This document shows positions 27,503 to 37,764 of a stretch of DNA of 64,000 nucleotides, one piece after another. Source of the stretch: Splendidivirga corallicola. Its GTDB lineage: Bacteria; Bacteroidota; Bacteroidia; Cytophagales; Cyclobacteriaceae. Where the stretch lies: NCBI GenBank assembly GCA_030442035.1, contig JAUJEA010000001.1:1384903-1448902 (forward strand). The letters run 5' to 3'. How positions within the stretch are numbered: the first letter of the stretch is position 1; every line of letters starts with the position of its first letter. Below the pieces are notes generated by a model. It was given only the letters and a program-made list of their open reading frames with translations. It ran no database searches and was not told the origin of the DNA. The position numbers and the translations under genes were made by a program.

Positions 27503-28000
27503 ATGAAGACACTGTATTTGGTTAGACATGCTAAGTCCAGCTGGGACTTTCCAGGTTTAGCAGATTTTGATCGCCCACTAAACGGCAGGGGTAAAAGAAA
27601 TGCCCCTGAAATGGGTGCACGACTTAGATCAAGGAGCGTAAAGCCCGATCTACTTATATCAAGCCCTGCCAAACGCGCTTATGGTACCGCCAAGAGAATT
27701 GCCGAAGAAATAGCTTACTCAAAGGACAAGATCCAAACAAATAAGCTAATCTATCATGGTAGTGAAGCAAATCTGTTGGAGGTTATTAGAAGCCAGAATA
27801 ACAACATAAATTCAGTAATGCTATTTGGGCATAATCCGGGATTTACAGATCTGGCTAATGTATTATCAGATGATTGGTTCGACAATATACCCACTTGTGG
27901 TATTGTCGCCATACAATTCGAAATTGAAAACTGGAAGGAAGTCCAGCCTAAGAAAGGTAAAGTGATATTTTACGATTATCCAAAAAAACCATTTCTCTAG
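27503..28000 (+). CDS. sixA: SixA-type histidine phosphatase
   Basis: A 165-residue histidine phosphatase superfamily member. The catalytic RHG-type motif LVRHAKSSW (Arg8-His9) opens the protein; a second Arg lies in SSPAKRAYGTA and the second His in FGHNPGF. Length and motifs match SixA, which removes phosphate from phosphohistidine of phosphorelay or PTS proteins in E. coli. Here the target is unknown. It starts at ATG 27503, and converges on hslU from the other side with a short hairpin between. Cytosolic; no signal. Confidence 0.88.
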   Translation: MKTLYLVRHAKSSWDFPGLADFDRPLNGRGKRNAPEMGARLRSRSVKPDLLISSPAKRAYGTAKRIAEEIAYSKDKIQTNKLIYHGSEANLLEVIRSQNNNINSVMLFGHNPGFTDLANVLSDDWFDNIPTCGIVAIQFEIENWKEVQPKKGKVIFYDYPKKPFL

Positions 28001-28057
28001 TGAAATATGCGACAATGTGATCAATGGATAGTCCGGAGTGGAACAAAACTTAAAAGA

Positions 28058-28077
28058 AGAGCAAAGCGTATTGCTCT
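28058..28077. terminator. Shared hairpin between sixA and hslU
   Basis: AGAGCAA (28058-28064) pairs with TTGCTCT (28071-28077) around a 6-base loop, between convergent genes. Tails are only moderately T-rich on either strand. Confidence 0.5.
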
Positions 28078-28094
28078 GCTCACCTTTGTTTATT

Positions 28095-29495
28095 TTATAA
28101 GATGAACTGACTAAGGTCTTTATTTTCAACAAGTCCTGACAGGTTTTCTTCAACCATTTCTTTTGTTATGGCAATTTTTGCATTTGCTCCAATTTTATCA
28201 GGTACATCAAAAAGAAAATCATTGAGAAGATGACTCATCACCGTATGAAGCCTTCTGGCACCAATGTTCTCAACCTCCGAGTTAATCTTGAAAGCGATCG
28301 AGGCTATTTCTTCCAATGCTTCATCCTGGAATGTTAATTCTACATTTTCGGCTTCAAATAAAGCTTCATACTGCTTTGTGAGCGCATTTTTTGGTTCCGC
28401 AAGGATTCTGTAAAAATCTTCTTTTGTTAAATTCTCAAGTTCTACCCTAATCGGGAATCTACCCTGAAGTTCCGGTATGAGATCAGAAGGTTTGGAAATA
28501 TGAAAGGCTCCTGCGGCAATGAATAGGATGTGATCTGTTTGTATCACCCCATATTTTGTTGTGACCGTGCTGCCTTCAACAATCGGCAAAAGATCTCTTT
28601 GCACACCTTCACGGCTCACATCTGGCCCTCCTCCTTTTTTTGAACCAGCTGCAATTTTATCAACCTCATCAATAAACACAATCCCTGTGTTTTGAGCTTT
28701 TTGAATCGCCTCTTCTTTAACCTCATCCATATCCACCAATTTGGCAGCTTCTTCCTCCAATAACAGTTGTTTTGCTTCTGCTATCGTTACCTTTCTTTTT
28801 TTGGTTTTCTTTGGCATCATCCCACTGATCATTTCCTGAAGATTCATCATAGAAACTTCATCCATAACTCCTCCTCCGATCATACCAATTCCAGGGTTAC
28901 CTGATTGCTTTATCTGAATATCAATTTTTCTTTCATCCAACTCTCCACTTCTGATCTTTTCTCTGAATTTTTCCCTGGTTCTTTCGTTCAATTCCTGATC
29001 ATTTGTTGGTGTTTCTCCATTTTCCAGATTACCAAATCCGGTAGTTGTGGTCTGGGATGTTGGTTTCAAAGGAGGAATTAGTGCATCCAATATAATTTCT
29101 TCAACTATTTGGTTAGCCTTTTCCTTTACTTCCTCTTTTTTGTTTGCTCTAACCAGATTGACAGATTGCTCTACAAGGTCTCTGATCATACTTTCAACAT
29201 CTCTTCCTACATAACCCACCTCTGTAAATTTTGACGCTTCTACCTTTGTAAATGGAGCATCTGCGATTTTTGCCAATCTTCTGGCTATTTCGGTTTTACC
29301 CACCCCGGTAGCACCAATCATCAAGATGTTGTTTTGAACAATTTCACCTTGAATATCTTCCGGTGTATTCATTCTTCGCCACCTGTTCCTTAGAGCAATT
29401 GCCACATTCCGCTTTGCATCATTTTGACCTATAATGTACTTATCCAGCTCCTCTACGATCTGTCTTGGGGTCATATATTTTTTATCATCAATCAT
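28095..29495 (-). CDS. hslU: ATP-dependent protease ATPase subunit HslU
   Basis: A 466-residue AAA+ unfoldase (ClpY) of the HslUV protease. Walker A is GATGVGKTE (from residue 61), Walker B VFIDEVDK, and an intermediate I domain (about residues 110-245) is present. The C-terminus ends DLSQFIL, the tail that docks into HslV and activates it. Family length is normal. The hslV gene is not next to it and is absent from the window, although hslV and hslU are usually adjacent. It is at the end of a leftward cluster lon-porQ-hslU; spacing from porQ is 26 bases, so co-transcription is likely. Confidence 0.95.
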   Translation of the reverse strand: MIDDKKYMTPRQIVEELDKYIIGQNDAKRNVAIALRNRWRRMNTPEDIQGEIVQNNILMIGATGVGKTEIARRLAKIADAPFTKVEASKFTEVGYVGRDVESMIRDLVEQSVNLVRANKKEEVKEKANQIVEEIILDALIPPLKPTSQTTTTGFGNLENGETPTNDQELNERTREKFREKIRSGELDERKIDIQIKQSGNPGIGMIGGGVMDEVSMMNLQEMISGMMPKKTKKRKVTIAEAKQLLLEEEAAKLVDMDEVKEEAIQKAQNTGIVFIDEVDKIAAGSKKGGGPDVSREGVQRDLLPIVEGSTVTTKYGVIQTDHILFIAAGAFHISKPSDLIPELQGRFPIRVELENLTKEDFYRILAEPKNALTKQYEALFEAENVELTFQDEALEEIASIAFKINSEVENIGARRLHTVMSHLLNDFLFDVPDKIGANAKIAITKEMVEENLSGLVENKDLSQFIL

Positions 29496-29521
29496 GTGAT
29501 TCCTCCTTCCTGATTAATTTT

Positions 29522-30550
29522 CTAATTCGTTCTCTTTAATAATTTCTTCAAATTACTGGTCAGTGTTAAGTGATTTGAGCTTCCAGCAACATGGTAAAAA
29601 GCTTTAGTATAAGCAAATTCAAAAGCTTTTATCCTGAACATCAGCCCCATGGTAAATCCGGCTCCTCCTGATAACTGTTCTAATCTCAATTCTCTTCTTA
29701 TCAAATGATTATATCCTAATCTAATGTTAAAGTTTTTACTGGGTATAAATTCTGTGGCAAAAACAAAATGCCGAAAAATTTCATCAACGGTTCCGGGTTG
29801 TTCATTGCTATCATCCGTATTACTCGAAGGATTAAAGAAAGCCAATTCTCCTCTCAAAACATTCTGCGCAGTTATGGAAAATCTAAAAGGCATATGTTCC
29901 GGCTTAAATGAAGCTCCTAATTGTATATCTGCGGGGAGCTCGCTATCACTAAGCTCTGTATAATCCCGGATAATCAATCCTAGGTTCTTAAACAAGAGAC
30001 TTATGACAAAATCCTTTTCGGGGTGTATAAATGCTCCTCCTAGATCTACAAGCACCACACTTGCTTTATTTCCGGCAATATTTGACAATGCAAACTTCAG
30101 GTTGCCACCTATGGTGAAACTACCGGCATTTCTGCTATGACCGATGTTGAAAGAAAACTCATTTGAATCGAAACTACCCAGGCCGACTCCACTTTCATCA
30201 TAGGATTCTATACTTCCATAATCCAAATACTGAAGGCCAAATGCCCAATTGCCATACTTTTCACTATAATATCCGTAAGTGAGATTGCTATAATTAATAC
30301 CTCCCAGAAAACTAAGATAGCTCAGAGACACGTGTTGATCCATGGTGCTGTCTATCAATGCAGGGTTGGACAAGAACATATTAACATCACTATTTCCGGA
30401 ACTAATATTAACACCACCCAATGCTGCTACTTTAGCATTTCCGGCCAAATTGAGAAATTCAAAACTCTTCCGCCCCCCGACCTGAGCCTCAGCCAAAATA
30501 GATGATACTAATAATACTGCGAAGAGTGAAGTTCTTGGAAGCATACTCAA
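29522..30550 (-). CDS. porQ: Type IX secretion system protein PorQ
   Basis: A 342-residue outer membrane beta-barrel protein of the FadL/PorV-like fold. The signal peptide (residues 1-22, ending LAEAQ) is followed by GGRKSFEFLNLAGNAKVAALG, the PorV/PorQ opening. Repeated beta-strands, such as NWAFGLQYLDYGSIE and FNIRLGYNHLIRRELR, fit PorQ. PorQ works with PorV and PorU at the attachment complex of type IX secretion, which exports proteins with C-terminal sorting domains in Bacteroidota. It is between lon and hslU (36 and 26 bases). The gliding/secretion machinery is thus co-placed with two proteases. Confidence 0.88.
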   Translation of the reverse strand: MSMLPRTSLFAVLLVSSILAEAQVGGRKSFEFLNLAGNAKVAALGGVNISSGNSDVNMFLSNPALIDSTMDQHVSLSYLSFLGGINYSNLTYGYYSEKYGNWAFGLQYLDYGSIESYDESGVGLGSFDSNEFSFNIGHSRNAGSFTIGGNLKFALSNIAGNKASVVLVDLGGAFIHPEKDFVISLLFKNLGLIIRDYTELSDSELPADIQLGASFKPEHMPFRFSITAQNVLRGELAFFNPSSNTDDSNEQPGTVDEIFRHFVFATEFIPSKNFNIRLGYNHLIRRELRLEQLSGGAGFTMGLMFRIKAFEFAYTKAFYHVAGSSNHLTLTSNLKKLLKRTN

Positions 30551-30586
30551 TTGTTCGGTATTGATTCTATTACTTAACCCGTCTCT

Positions 30587-33064
30587 TTATGCTTTATTTT
30601 CCTCCGTTATCACAAAGTTCATGGGATTTTCTACTTTTTGTTTTAGAAGTGCGATATCAAGTACCTCATCAACTGTACTTACATAATGAATTCTGAGTCC
30701 TTTTAGATAACCATCGTTTATCTCTTCTATATCTTTCTTATTCCTTTCACACAGAATGATGTCCTTTATGCCTGCTCTTTTAGCTGCTAAAATCTTCTCC
30801 TTAATACCTCCAACAGGTAACACTTTACCTCGCAACGTAATTTCGCCGGTCATGGCCAATTTATCCTTAACCTTCCGTTGTGTATAGATGGAAGCAATTG
30901 AGGTTAGCATGGTAATCCCGGCTGACGGACCATCTTTTGGTACAGCTCCTGCAGGAATATGTATATGAAGATCATAATTATCAAATGTCTGATAGTGTAT
31001 ACCCAATTTTTCAGCATTTGATTTTAAATAAGACAGTGCAGCCATGGCAGACTCTTTCATCACATCTCCCAATTGTCCTGAAAGGGTTAATTTACCTTTC
31101 CCTCTACTTAGACTCGATTCAATAAACAGTATCTCACCACCAACCTGTGTCCAAGCCAATCCGGTCACAACACCAGGTAATTTGTTGTCCTGATAGAATT
31201 CTTTATCGAAAACTTCTGCTCCAAGAATTCTGGCCACATCATCCTTACCAATCTTTTTACTATAGTCCTCCTCTAATGCTATGGATTTAGCCACATTTCT
31301 GATAATCGATCCTATCTTTCTTTCTAAATTCCTCACACCGGATTCTCTGGTATAGTCCTCCACAATTTTGGTGATTGCACTGGTGTCAAATGAGATATCA
31401 GTGGACTTGAGGCCATGTTCCTTTCGTTGCTTAGGAATCAGATGTTTTTTAGCTATTTGAACCTTCTCTTCAATAGTATATCCGTTAATCTCAATAATTT
31501 CCATTCGGTCCCTTAATGCCGGCTGGATGGTATCAAGACTATTCGCCGTAGCAATAAATAATACCTTCGAAAGATCATATTCGACTTCAAGATAGTTATC
31601 AACGAAAGCATTATTCTGTTCGGGGTCCAGCACTTCCAATAGGGCTGATGAAGGATCTCCCCTGAAATCTGAATTCACTTTGTCAATTTCATCCAGAACA
31701 AACACAGGGTTGGCATATTTGGCCTTCTTAATATTTTGAATAATCTTACCAGGCATAGCACCAACATAAGTTTTTCTATGTCCACGAATTTCTGCCTCGT
31801 CATGTACTCCTCCCAGAGACATTCTGACATATTGTCTATTTAGTGATTTGGCAATTGATTTTCCAAGAGAAGTTTTACCAACACCGGGAGGGCCATATAA
31901 ACATAGGATCGGGCCCTTCAGATCTTTCTTCAATTTCAAAACTGCCAAGTATTCAATGATCCTGTCCTTCACTTTTTCAAGACCAAAATGATCCTTATCA
32001 AGTATTTTCTGGGTTCTTTTCAGATCAAAGTTATCCTTTGTGATTTCCGACCAGGGTAGCTCAACCAGATACTCTGCATAATTGATGGCTACCGGGTACT
32101 CGGCAGCGGCTGGATTCATTCTTAGAATTTTATCCATTTCTTTCTTGAAGTGCTTTTTCACACTGTCAGGCCAGGCTTTCTTTTCAGACTTAGCCTTAAG
32201 CATTTCATATTCCTGGTCGGGTCCTTCATAACCTAATTCATCCTGAAGAACCTTCATCTGTTGCCTCAAAAAATAATCCCTTTGCTGGGCATCAATATCC
32301 GAATGTACTTTGTTTTGAATTTCCTGTTTCAGTTCCAGCATTTGAATATCTTTGAGCATAAACTCCAGCAGCAACGTTGCACGCTTCATGCCATCGTTTA
32401 TTTCCAACAATTGCTGCTTATGTGATACCTCTGCATTGATATTTGAGGAAAGGAAATGTGTCAAAAAACTAGGACTATCAATGTTATCAAGAGTTATTTG
32501 AGCCTCTTGAGGGATTTCGGGATTCAATCTTAATATCTTGGAAGCCGCATCTTTCAAAGATTGAACCAAAGCCTTTAATTCCTTATTGTTGTGACTGGGA
32601 AACTTTTCTTTAATTGGTTTGATCTTGGCGGTCAGGAAAGGATCTTCGGTCAGGACTGATTCCAATTCAAAACGTTGCTTTCCCTGAATGATAATGGTAG
32701 TATTTCCATCCGGAAGCACCAACATTTTTATGATCTTCGCCACCGTTCCAATCCTGAAAATGTCTTTTTCACCAGGATCCTCCGCTGAAGTATTTTTTTG
32801 GGCAACTACGCCTATTATGCGATCCGATTTATATGCCTTTTTGACAAGCTTGACAGATTTGAGCCTTCCAACTGTTATAGGTATGACCACACCTGGAAAT
32901 AGCACCGTATTCTTTACCGGTAAAATGGGTATTTCATCCGGTATTGGTTCATTGCTTTGTGTCTGCTCCTCCTCAGGATTAATTAACTGAATTAATTCAC
33001 CTGTCTCCTCTTCCGAGAAATCCGCTAATATTATTTTATCTAACAACTTATTATTATCCATCAT
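30587..33064 (-). CDS. lon: ATP-dependent Lon protease
   Basis: An 825-residue Lon A protein. The N-terminal substrate-binding LON domain (about 40-240) begins [20 protein letters not shown] coiled linker follows, then the AAA+ module with Walker [10 protein letters not shown] and Walker B FVLDEIDK. The protease domain holds the catalytic dyad: Ser714 in PKDGPSAGI and Lys757 in GGIKEK. Length matches the family. It degrades damaged and short-lived regulatory proteins in the cytosol. A perfect 21-bp palindrome lies 16 bases upstream of the ATG (33080-33100) and could be a stress-regulator operator. It leads the lon-porQ-hslU cluster. Confidence 0.96.
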   Translation of the reverse strand: MMDNNKLLDKIILADFSEEETGELIQLINPEEEQTQSNEPIPDEIPILPVKNTVLFPGVVIPITVGRLKSVKLVKKAYKSDRIIGVVAQKNTSAEDPGEKDIFRIGTVAKIIKMLVLPDGNTTIIIQGKQRFELESVLTEDPFLTAKIKPIKEKFPSHNNKELKALVQSLKDAASKILRLNPEIPQEAQITLDNIDSPSFLTHFLSSNINAEVSHKQQLLEINDGMKRATLLLEFMLKDIQMLELKQEIQNKVHSDIDAQQRDYFLRQQMKVLQDELGYEGPDQEYEMLKAKSEKKAWPDSVKKHFKKEMDKILRMNPAAAEYPVAINYAEYLVELPWSEITKDNFDLKRTQKILDKDHFGLEKVKDRIIEYLAVLKLKKDLKGPILCLYGPPGVGKTSLGKSIAKSLNRQYVRMSLGGVHDEAEIRGHRKTYVGAMPGKIIQNIKKAKYANPVFVLDEIDKVNSDFRGDPSSALLEVLDPEQNNAFVDNYLEVEYDLSKVLFIATANSLDTIQPALRDRMEIIEINGYTIEEKVQIAKKHLIPKQRKEHGLKSTDISFDTSAITKIVEDYTRESGVRNLERKIGSIIRNVAKSIALEEDYSKKIGKDDVARILGAEVFDKEFYQDNKLPGVVTGLAWTQVGGEILFIESSLSRGKGKLTLSGQLGDVMKESAMAALSYLKSNAEKLGIHYQTFDNYDLHIHIPAGAVPKDGPSAGITMLTSIASIYTQRKVKDKLAMTGEITLRGKVLPVGGIKEKILAAKRAGIKDIILCERNKKDIEEINDGYLKGLRIHYVSTVDEVLDIALLKQKVENPMNFVITEENKA

Positions 33065-33079
33065 AGAATTTTCACCCCT

Positions 33080-33100
33080 ACTATGTCATATTGACATAGT
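33080..33100. promoter_or_regulatory. Perfect 21-bp palindrome upstream of lon (putative operator)
   Basis: Nine-base arms ACTATGTCA and TGACATAGT around a TAT spacer, ending 16 bases from the lon ATG. Such a short-spaced, perfect two-fold site is typical of a dimeric regulator. Its position suggests control of lon; a near-match -7 box (minus CAAAGTAA region at 33154-33161) lies further upstream. Confidence 0.6.
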
Positions 33101-33244
33101 TTACTCCTGAATATAGTTTTTTTAAATTGAACCAATATTGGACAATACCTGTGCCAAAGTAATTTCTGTCTTAATTATTGTTTTTTATAGCAATAAACTT
33201 ATCTCATCTTTAACGAAATTTACACTCGAGGGAGTAATTGTTTC

Positions 33245-35221
33245 GTGAGTTATATGTCTCAAAATGTTGTGGTTAGATTAATTCTATTAATGTTTATCTT
33301 AATAGTAAGCAGCCATTCATTTTCACAAAAGAAAAAATGGAGGGGTTTTAAGTTGAAAGGAACAACTGATTCTATCCAAGGCAGTTTAGACATTCAACCA
33401 ATAGTTTTTGATAATATTAACAAGATACCCTATTTCTATGATAAGAAAAAGTTCAATCTGATAAGGAAATATAACACTGAAAAGAATTGGGAAAAATTGT
33501 ACCAACCTCTTGAAGATTATGTAAAACGATTTGGTATAGAGAACTTCTACAAGGATACCTATTGGTTATGGCGCTATGCTCAAATAACTGAATTGAACGG
33601 TAATATTGAGAAGGCCAAAATATTATATAGACTGGTACTTAAACACCACAGAAAAGAGGCAGACTTCAAGAAACTCTCCTTACACTATGATTCGCTGAAT
33701 CAGAACAATGCAGACAACTATGTTCCGCTTGAGTATTACTATGAACTTGTTGAATATCGCAAGGAGATTGATACTTTAAGGCCTCCTAGAGGTATTTTGA
33801 TCAATATGGGGCAGGAAATCAACTCGGAGCATCCTGATTACGGGCCTGCATTAAGTCTGCACAACAACACTTTATTGATCACTTCAAAGAGAAATCAAAT
33901 CAGAAGAGATCTGGATAAAATTGTAAACGAAGATCTATTTTTTAGTACCAGAATTGATGGGCACTGGCAACCTGCCAAGTCATTCAAAAATATCAACACA
34001 CGATACAATGAGGGTTCCGCCTGTTTGTCAAGGGATGGAAAAACATTGTACTTTGCTCGTTGTAACTCGACCGATGGTTTTGGAAACTGTGACTTGTTTG
34101 TTGCGGAGATGCAACAAGACAGTACCTGGGGAAACATCAAAAACCTTGGAGAGATGGTTAACGGACCGAGTTGGGACTCACAACCTTCTTTGTCACATTC
34201 CGAGGACACTCTATATTTCGCCTCGGACAGAATAGGAGGGTTTGGCCTTTCAGATATATATTTCACCTACAAAAACAAGAAAGGTGAGTGGACCAAAGCA
34301 CAAAATCTTGGTCCTGTTGTAAACACAAGAGGAAATGAAGTAAGTCCTTTTTATCACCCTATGCATAGTGTGCTTTACTTCAGTTCAAATGGTCATTTGT
34401 TAAATTTTGGTGATTTTGACATTTATAAATCTTACCAAGTCGATCAACGATGGGCAGAACCAAAAAATGTTGGTCCATTGGTAAATGGTAGTGGCAGTGA
34501 ATATTATTTTACCATTGACTCAAAATCAAAGGATCTGTTTTATGCCAAAAGTAAAAAAGAGGAAATTGAAAATCTTGACTTGTTCTCATTCCCTTTACCT
34601 ATGGGAGCACAACCAGAAGCAACAGCACTAGTTCAGGGTTCTCTGTTGGAAACAACCACCAATGAACCCATGAAGGGTATTGTCTCTATCATAGACCTGG
34701 ATTCCGGTATTGAGGTAGCACCGAAGTTTCTGCGGGAGGATGGATCTTTCAGTTTTGATTTAATCAATAACAAAAACTATTTGTTGATCATCCAGGGAGA
34801 TGATTTCTTCAGGATTGAAGAATTATTTTATCTCGATGGAGATTTTGAATACCACAGAAAAGTCGATCGGTTTTCCAGCAGGATCAAATTTGAATCCGTG
34901 GAGTTTGATAATGGTAAAGCAGAGCTGAAAAGCGAAATGTATGGTGATCTCAACAAAATTGTGGATTTTATGCTTGACAATCCCGATTTCAAATTAAAGA
35001 TATCCGGACATACTGATTCCGATGGTAGTGAGCGGTTAAATTTGAAGCTATCAGAGGATCGAGCAAAAGCTATTATGGAATACATTACTTATTTTGGAAG
35101 TGTGGAGGAAGATCGAGTGGAGGCTATAGGCTATGGCAGCTCAAAACCTATTGTGGAAGAAAAGACAGATGAAGATAAAAAATTAAACCGGCGTGTTGAA
35201 TTTGAAATTATCAGAGAATAA
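33245..35221 (+). CDS. PorE-like OmpA-family outer membrane protein (TPR, PD40 propeller, OmpA)
   Basis: A 658-residue exported protein. A signal peptide (ending SHSFSQ) is followed by a TPR-like helical region (about 70-180). PD40/WD40-like beta-propeller blades follow at about 190-420 (repeats of SxDGKTLYFAR, LYFASDRIGGFG and VLYFSSNG type). Next is a carboxypeptidase-regulatory-like domain (about 455-520), then a C-terminal OmpA peptidoglycan-binding domain (about 535-658; HTDSDGSERLNLKLSEDRA). This domain order matches PorE, which anchors the type IX secretion complex to the cell wall; several paralogues exist in Bacteroidota, so PorE itself is not certain. The GTG at 33245 opens the frame; the ATG at 33254 is an alternative. 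Confidence 0.82.
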   Translation: MSYMSQNVVVRLILLMFILIVSSHSFSQKKKWRGFKLKGTTDSIQGSLDIQPIVFDNINKIPYFYDKKKFNLIRKYNTEKNWEKLYQPLEDYVKRFGIENFYKDTYWLWRYAQITELNGNIEKAKILYRLVLKHHRKEADFKKLSLHYDSLNQNNADNYVPLEYYYELVEYRKEIDTLRPPRGILINMGQEINSEHPDYGPALSLHNNTLLITSKRNQIRRDLDKIVNEDLFFSTRIDGHWQPAKSFKNINTRYNEGSACLSRDGKTLYFARCNSTDGFGNCDLFVAEMQQDSTWGNIKNLGEMVNGPSWDSQPSLSHSEDTLYFASDRIGGFGLSDIYFTYKNKKGEWTKAQNLGPVVNTRGNEVSPFYHPMHSVLYFSSNGHLLNFGDFDIYKSYQVDQRWAEPKNVGPLVNGSGSEYYFTIDSKSKDLFYAKSKKEEIENLDLFSFPLPMGAQPEATALVQGSLLETTTNEPMKGIVSIIDLDSGIEVAPKFLREDGSFSFDLINNKNYLLIIQGDDFFRIEELFYLDGDFEYHRKVDRFSSRIKFESVEFDNGKAELKSEMYGDLNKIVDFMLDNPDFKLKISGHTDSDGSERLNLKLSEDRAKAIMEYITYFGSVEEDRVEAIGYGSSKPIVEEKTDEDKKLNRRVEFEIIRE

Positions 35222-35226
35222 AAAAA

Positions 35227-35251
35227 GCTCCCAAATACAGGAGCCTTTTTT
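35227..35251. terminator. Bidirectional terminator between the PorE-like gene and rseP
   Basis: GCTCC (35227-35231) pairs with GGAGC (35240-35244); T-rich on the right (CTTTTTTT) and A6 on the left, so it can end both converging genes. Confidence 0.75.
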
Positions 35252-35267
35252 TGATTTATGTTTTATT

Positions 35268-36590
35268 CTATGTAAATGCCTTGAATACATCATTAAAGAT
35301 AGCAAAGGCCATCAAGCACAATAGAAGAACCATTCCGACTTTTTGTGCTACCTCCAAAAATTTATCTCCGGGCTTCCTCCCCGATACTATTTCATAAAGT
35401 AGGAACATGACGTGTCCCCCATCAAGCGCAGGAATTGGTAACAAATTCATAAAGGCAAGCACCATAGATAGTAAGCCTGTCATGGTCCAAAAATTAAGCC
35501 AATGCCAGATTCCACCGTACAACTTCTTAGCAATTTCAATAGGCCCACTCAAAGATTTTGAGGCATTCACATCACCTCTAAAAATTTTTCTAAATGCCTT
35601 CAACTGGTCCCCGATTATTTTGAAAGCCTGGACGGTTCCTGCCGGTATGGCTTCAATAAAAGAATAAGTAACTGTATCTCGCTTTAAAAGAATATCTGCC
35701 TCAAAACCAATGGCTCCATTTTTGTCAATACTGGCCAATACTTCTTTTTCAGTGCCATCTCTTCTGTATTTTATATTAACTTCTTTACCCTTGTTTTTCC
35801 CCAGTTCTCTTCTAAGCTGGTGGAAGAATTCAGTTTGTATTCCATTTACAGAAACAATATAATCACCCGCTTGTAGGCCAGCTTTGTTTGCTCCACCTTC
35901 TTTATTCGTGATCCTTAAAATTTTAAAAGGTTGAAGTGGTTGAATAAGAGATTCTCTGCCATCACTGTCGGCAAGCTTGTTGAGGAAGTCATCCGGTATA
36001 TCGATTCTTACTTCTTTACCATCTCTTTCGACAATGTAGTAGGCATTGGTAGCCAAAATTACGTCCGAATCATATGTGTCGGATATCCTGTCGTAATCCT
36101 CACCATTTACTTTGATGATCTTGTCACCCTCTCGTAAGCCCAATCCCTCGGCTAGCTCTGAAGGGTTAATTCCGTACTTGTTTACTTCTTCCTTTGAATA
36201 ATATGTTTCACCATATTGGTATGCAATAATGATAAAAATGAAAATTCCGAGGACTACATTCATAATAATACCACCTAGCATCACAATCAATCGCTGCCAG
36301 GCTGGTTTTGATCGAAACTCCCAGGGTTGAGGTTCTTCTGACATGTTCTCTGTGTCCAGTGATTCATCAATCATACCGGAAATCTTTACAAAACCTCCTA
36401 GAGGTATGGCTCCGAAAGAGTACTCTGTTTCACCAAACTTCACACCAAAAATCTTTGGAGGAAAACCGATTGAGAACTTTTCAACCCTCATGCCAAACAT
36501 CTTAGCAGCAATGAGGTGGCCAAATTCATGCAGGCCAACCAAAATCGATAAGCCCAAAATTAATTGGGCTGCCATTACTAATATTTCCAT
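35268..36590 (-). CDS. rseP: RseP site-2 protease (RIP metalloprotease)
   Basis: A 440-residue intramembrane zinc protease. The HExxH motif HEFGH is at residues 21-25 in the first membrane segment; the second zinc motif, LLPIPALDGGH, lies near residue 395. Between them are two PDZ-like regions (about 125-210 and 225-300). RseP cleaves anti-sigma factors and signal-peptide remnants in the membrane. It could act on the anti-sigma factor at 55044 (inference). The ATG at 36590 directly follows the dxr stop at 36591, so the two are co-transcribed. The order GH3, dxr, rseP resembles the common dxr-rseP arrangement of other bacteria. Confidence 0.94.
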   Translation of the reverse strand: MEILVMAAQLILGLSILVGLHEFGHLIAAKMFGMRVEKFSIGFPPKIFGVKFGETEYSFGAIPLGGFVKISGMIDESLDTENMSEEPQPWEFRSKPAWQRLIVMLGGIIMNVVLGIFIFIIIAYQYGETYYSKEEVNKYGINPSELAEGLGLREGDKIIKVNGEDYDRISDTYDSDVILATNAYYIVERDGKEVRIDIPDDFLNKLADSDGRESLIQPLQPFKILRITNKEGGANKAGLQAGDYIVSVNGIQTEFFHQLRRELGKNKGKEVNIKYRRDGTEKEVLASIDKNGAIGFEADILLKRDTVTYSFIEAIPAGTVQAFKIIGDQLKAFRKIFRGDVNASKSLSGPIEIAKKLYGGIWHWLNFWTMTGLLSMVLAFMNLLPIPALDGGHVMFLLYEIVSGRKPGDKFLEVAQKVGMVLLLCLMAFAIFNDVFKAFT

Positions 36591-37754
36591 CTAACTTATA
36601 AATTCTAATGCTTTGATCCTTGTTTCTTTATCAGTATTAACGTAATCTTCAAAAGTCGGTGTTGTAACATGATTGATTTTCATCATGCACTTTTCAACAA
36701 TATCAGACATTTCCAAAAATCCGACTTTATCCTTCAAAAATTGCGAAACTACAACTTCATTAGCAGCATTCAAAATACACGGCATGTTACCACCCTTGTT
36801 AATTGCTTCGTATGCGAGTTTCAAGTTCTTAAAAGTATTCTGATCGGGCTTCTCAAATTCAAGAGAAGGGTAATCTGCAAAATTAAACCTTGGAAAAGAT
36901 GATTGTAACCTTTCTGGATAGCTCAGTGCAAATTGTATGGGTATACGCATATCAGGTAAACCAAGTTGTGCCTTGATCGAACCGTCCTCAAATTGTACCA
37001 TAGAGTGGATTATTGATTGTGGATGAACAATTACCTCAACCTGATCAATTTCCAAACCAAATAGCCATTTGGCCTCAATTACTTCCAAGCCCTTATTCAT
37101 TAATGTGGCAGAATCAATGGTAATCTTGGCTCCCATTTCCCAGTTGGGATGTTTCAAGGCTTGTTCTTTGGTAACGCTTTTTAGGAATTCTCTTCCTTTA
37201 CCTCTGAACGGGCCTCCGGAAGCAGTAAGAACAATTTTTTCAATGGGATTATGAAATTCACCTACGATACATTGAAAAATGGCAGAATGTTCCGAATCTA
37301 CCGGATATATATTCACTCCATTTTCACGCGCTAGTTTCGTAACCAGTTGCCCTGCTACCACCAGCGTCTCTTTGTTGGCCAATGCGATATGCTTTCCTGC
37401 TTCAATTGCCTTTATGGTAGGTGCCAATCCTACATAACCCACCAACGCAGTTAGTACAATATCCACCGAGTCCATTTGTACAACAGAGGATAGCGCTCCC
37501 TCACCTTGATAAACTTTGATGCTCAGTGGATCTAACGCATTGAAAACTTTTTCATAATGCGCTTCATTCCCTATTACAACAACATTGGGTTTAAATTCTT
37601 TGCTTTGCTCGATAAGCAGATCTGCGTTATTTTGAGCACTTAAGATTTCTACTTCAAACTTATCCCGATGTTCTCTAATTACCTCCAAAGCTTGTGTGCC
37701 TATTGAGCCGGTAGCACCGAGAATTGCAATATGTTTTTTTTCTGTATTAAACAA
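36591..37754 (-). CDS. dxr: 1-deoxy-D-xylulose 5-phosphate reductoisomerase
   Basis: The enzyme of the MEP isoprenoid pathway that converts DXP to 2-C-methyl-D-erythritol 4-phosphate with NADPH. The NADPH loop GATGSIGTQ lies just after the start; KETLV, DSEHSAIFQ and the GKGREFLKSVT / HPNWEMGAKI motifs follow. I place the start at TTG 37754, giving 387 residues, the usual Dxr length. The open frame continues to an ATG at 37847, but that part overlaps the GH3 gene by 83 bases and has no Dxr similarity. The TTG lies 11 bases after the GH3 stop. No Shine-Dalgarno is needed in this group. Overlap with rseP is zero (adjacent). Confidence 0.92.
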   Translation of the reverse strand: MFNTEKKHIAILGATGSIGTQALEVIREHRDKFEVEILSAQNNADLLIEQSKEFKPNVVVIGNEAHYEKVFNALDPLSIKVYQGEGALSSVVQMDSVDIVLTALVGYVGLAPTIKAIEAGKHIALANKETLVVAGQLVTKLARENGVNIYPVDSEHSAIFQCIVGEFHNPIEKIVLTASGGPFRGKGREFLKSVTKEQALKHPNWEMGAKITIDSATLMNKGLEVIEAKWLFGLEIDQVEVIVHPQSIIHSMVQFEDGSIKAQLGLPDMRIPIQFALSYPERLQSSFPRFNFADYPSLEFEKPDQNTFKNLKLAYEAINKGGNMPCILNAANEVVVSQFLKDKVGFLEMSDIVEKCMMKINHVTTPTFEDYVNTDKETRIKALEFIS

Positions 37755-37764
37755 TGTCGAAAAA

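Noticed and set aside
33154..33161. lon -7 promoter box
   Set aside because: CAAAGTAA matches TAnnTTTG only with a mismatch, too weak to list as a feature.
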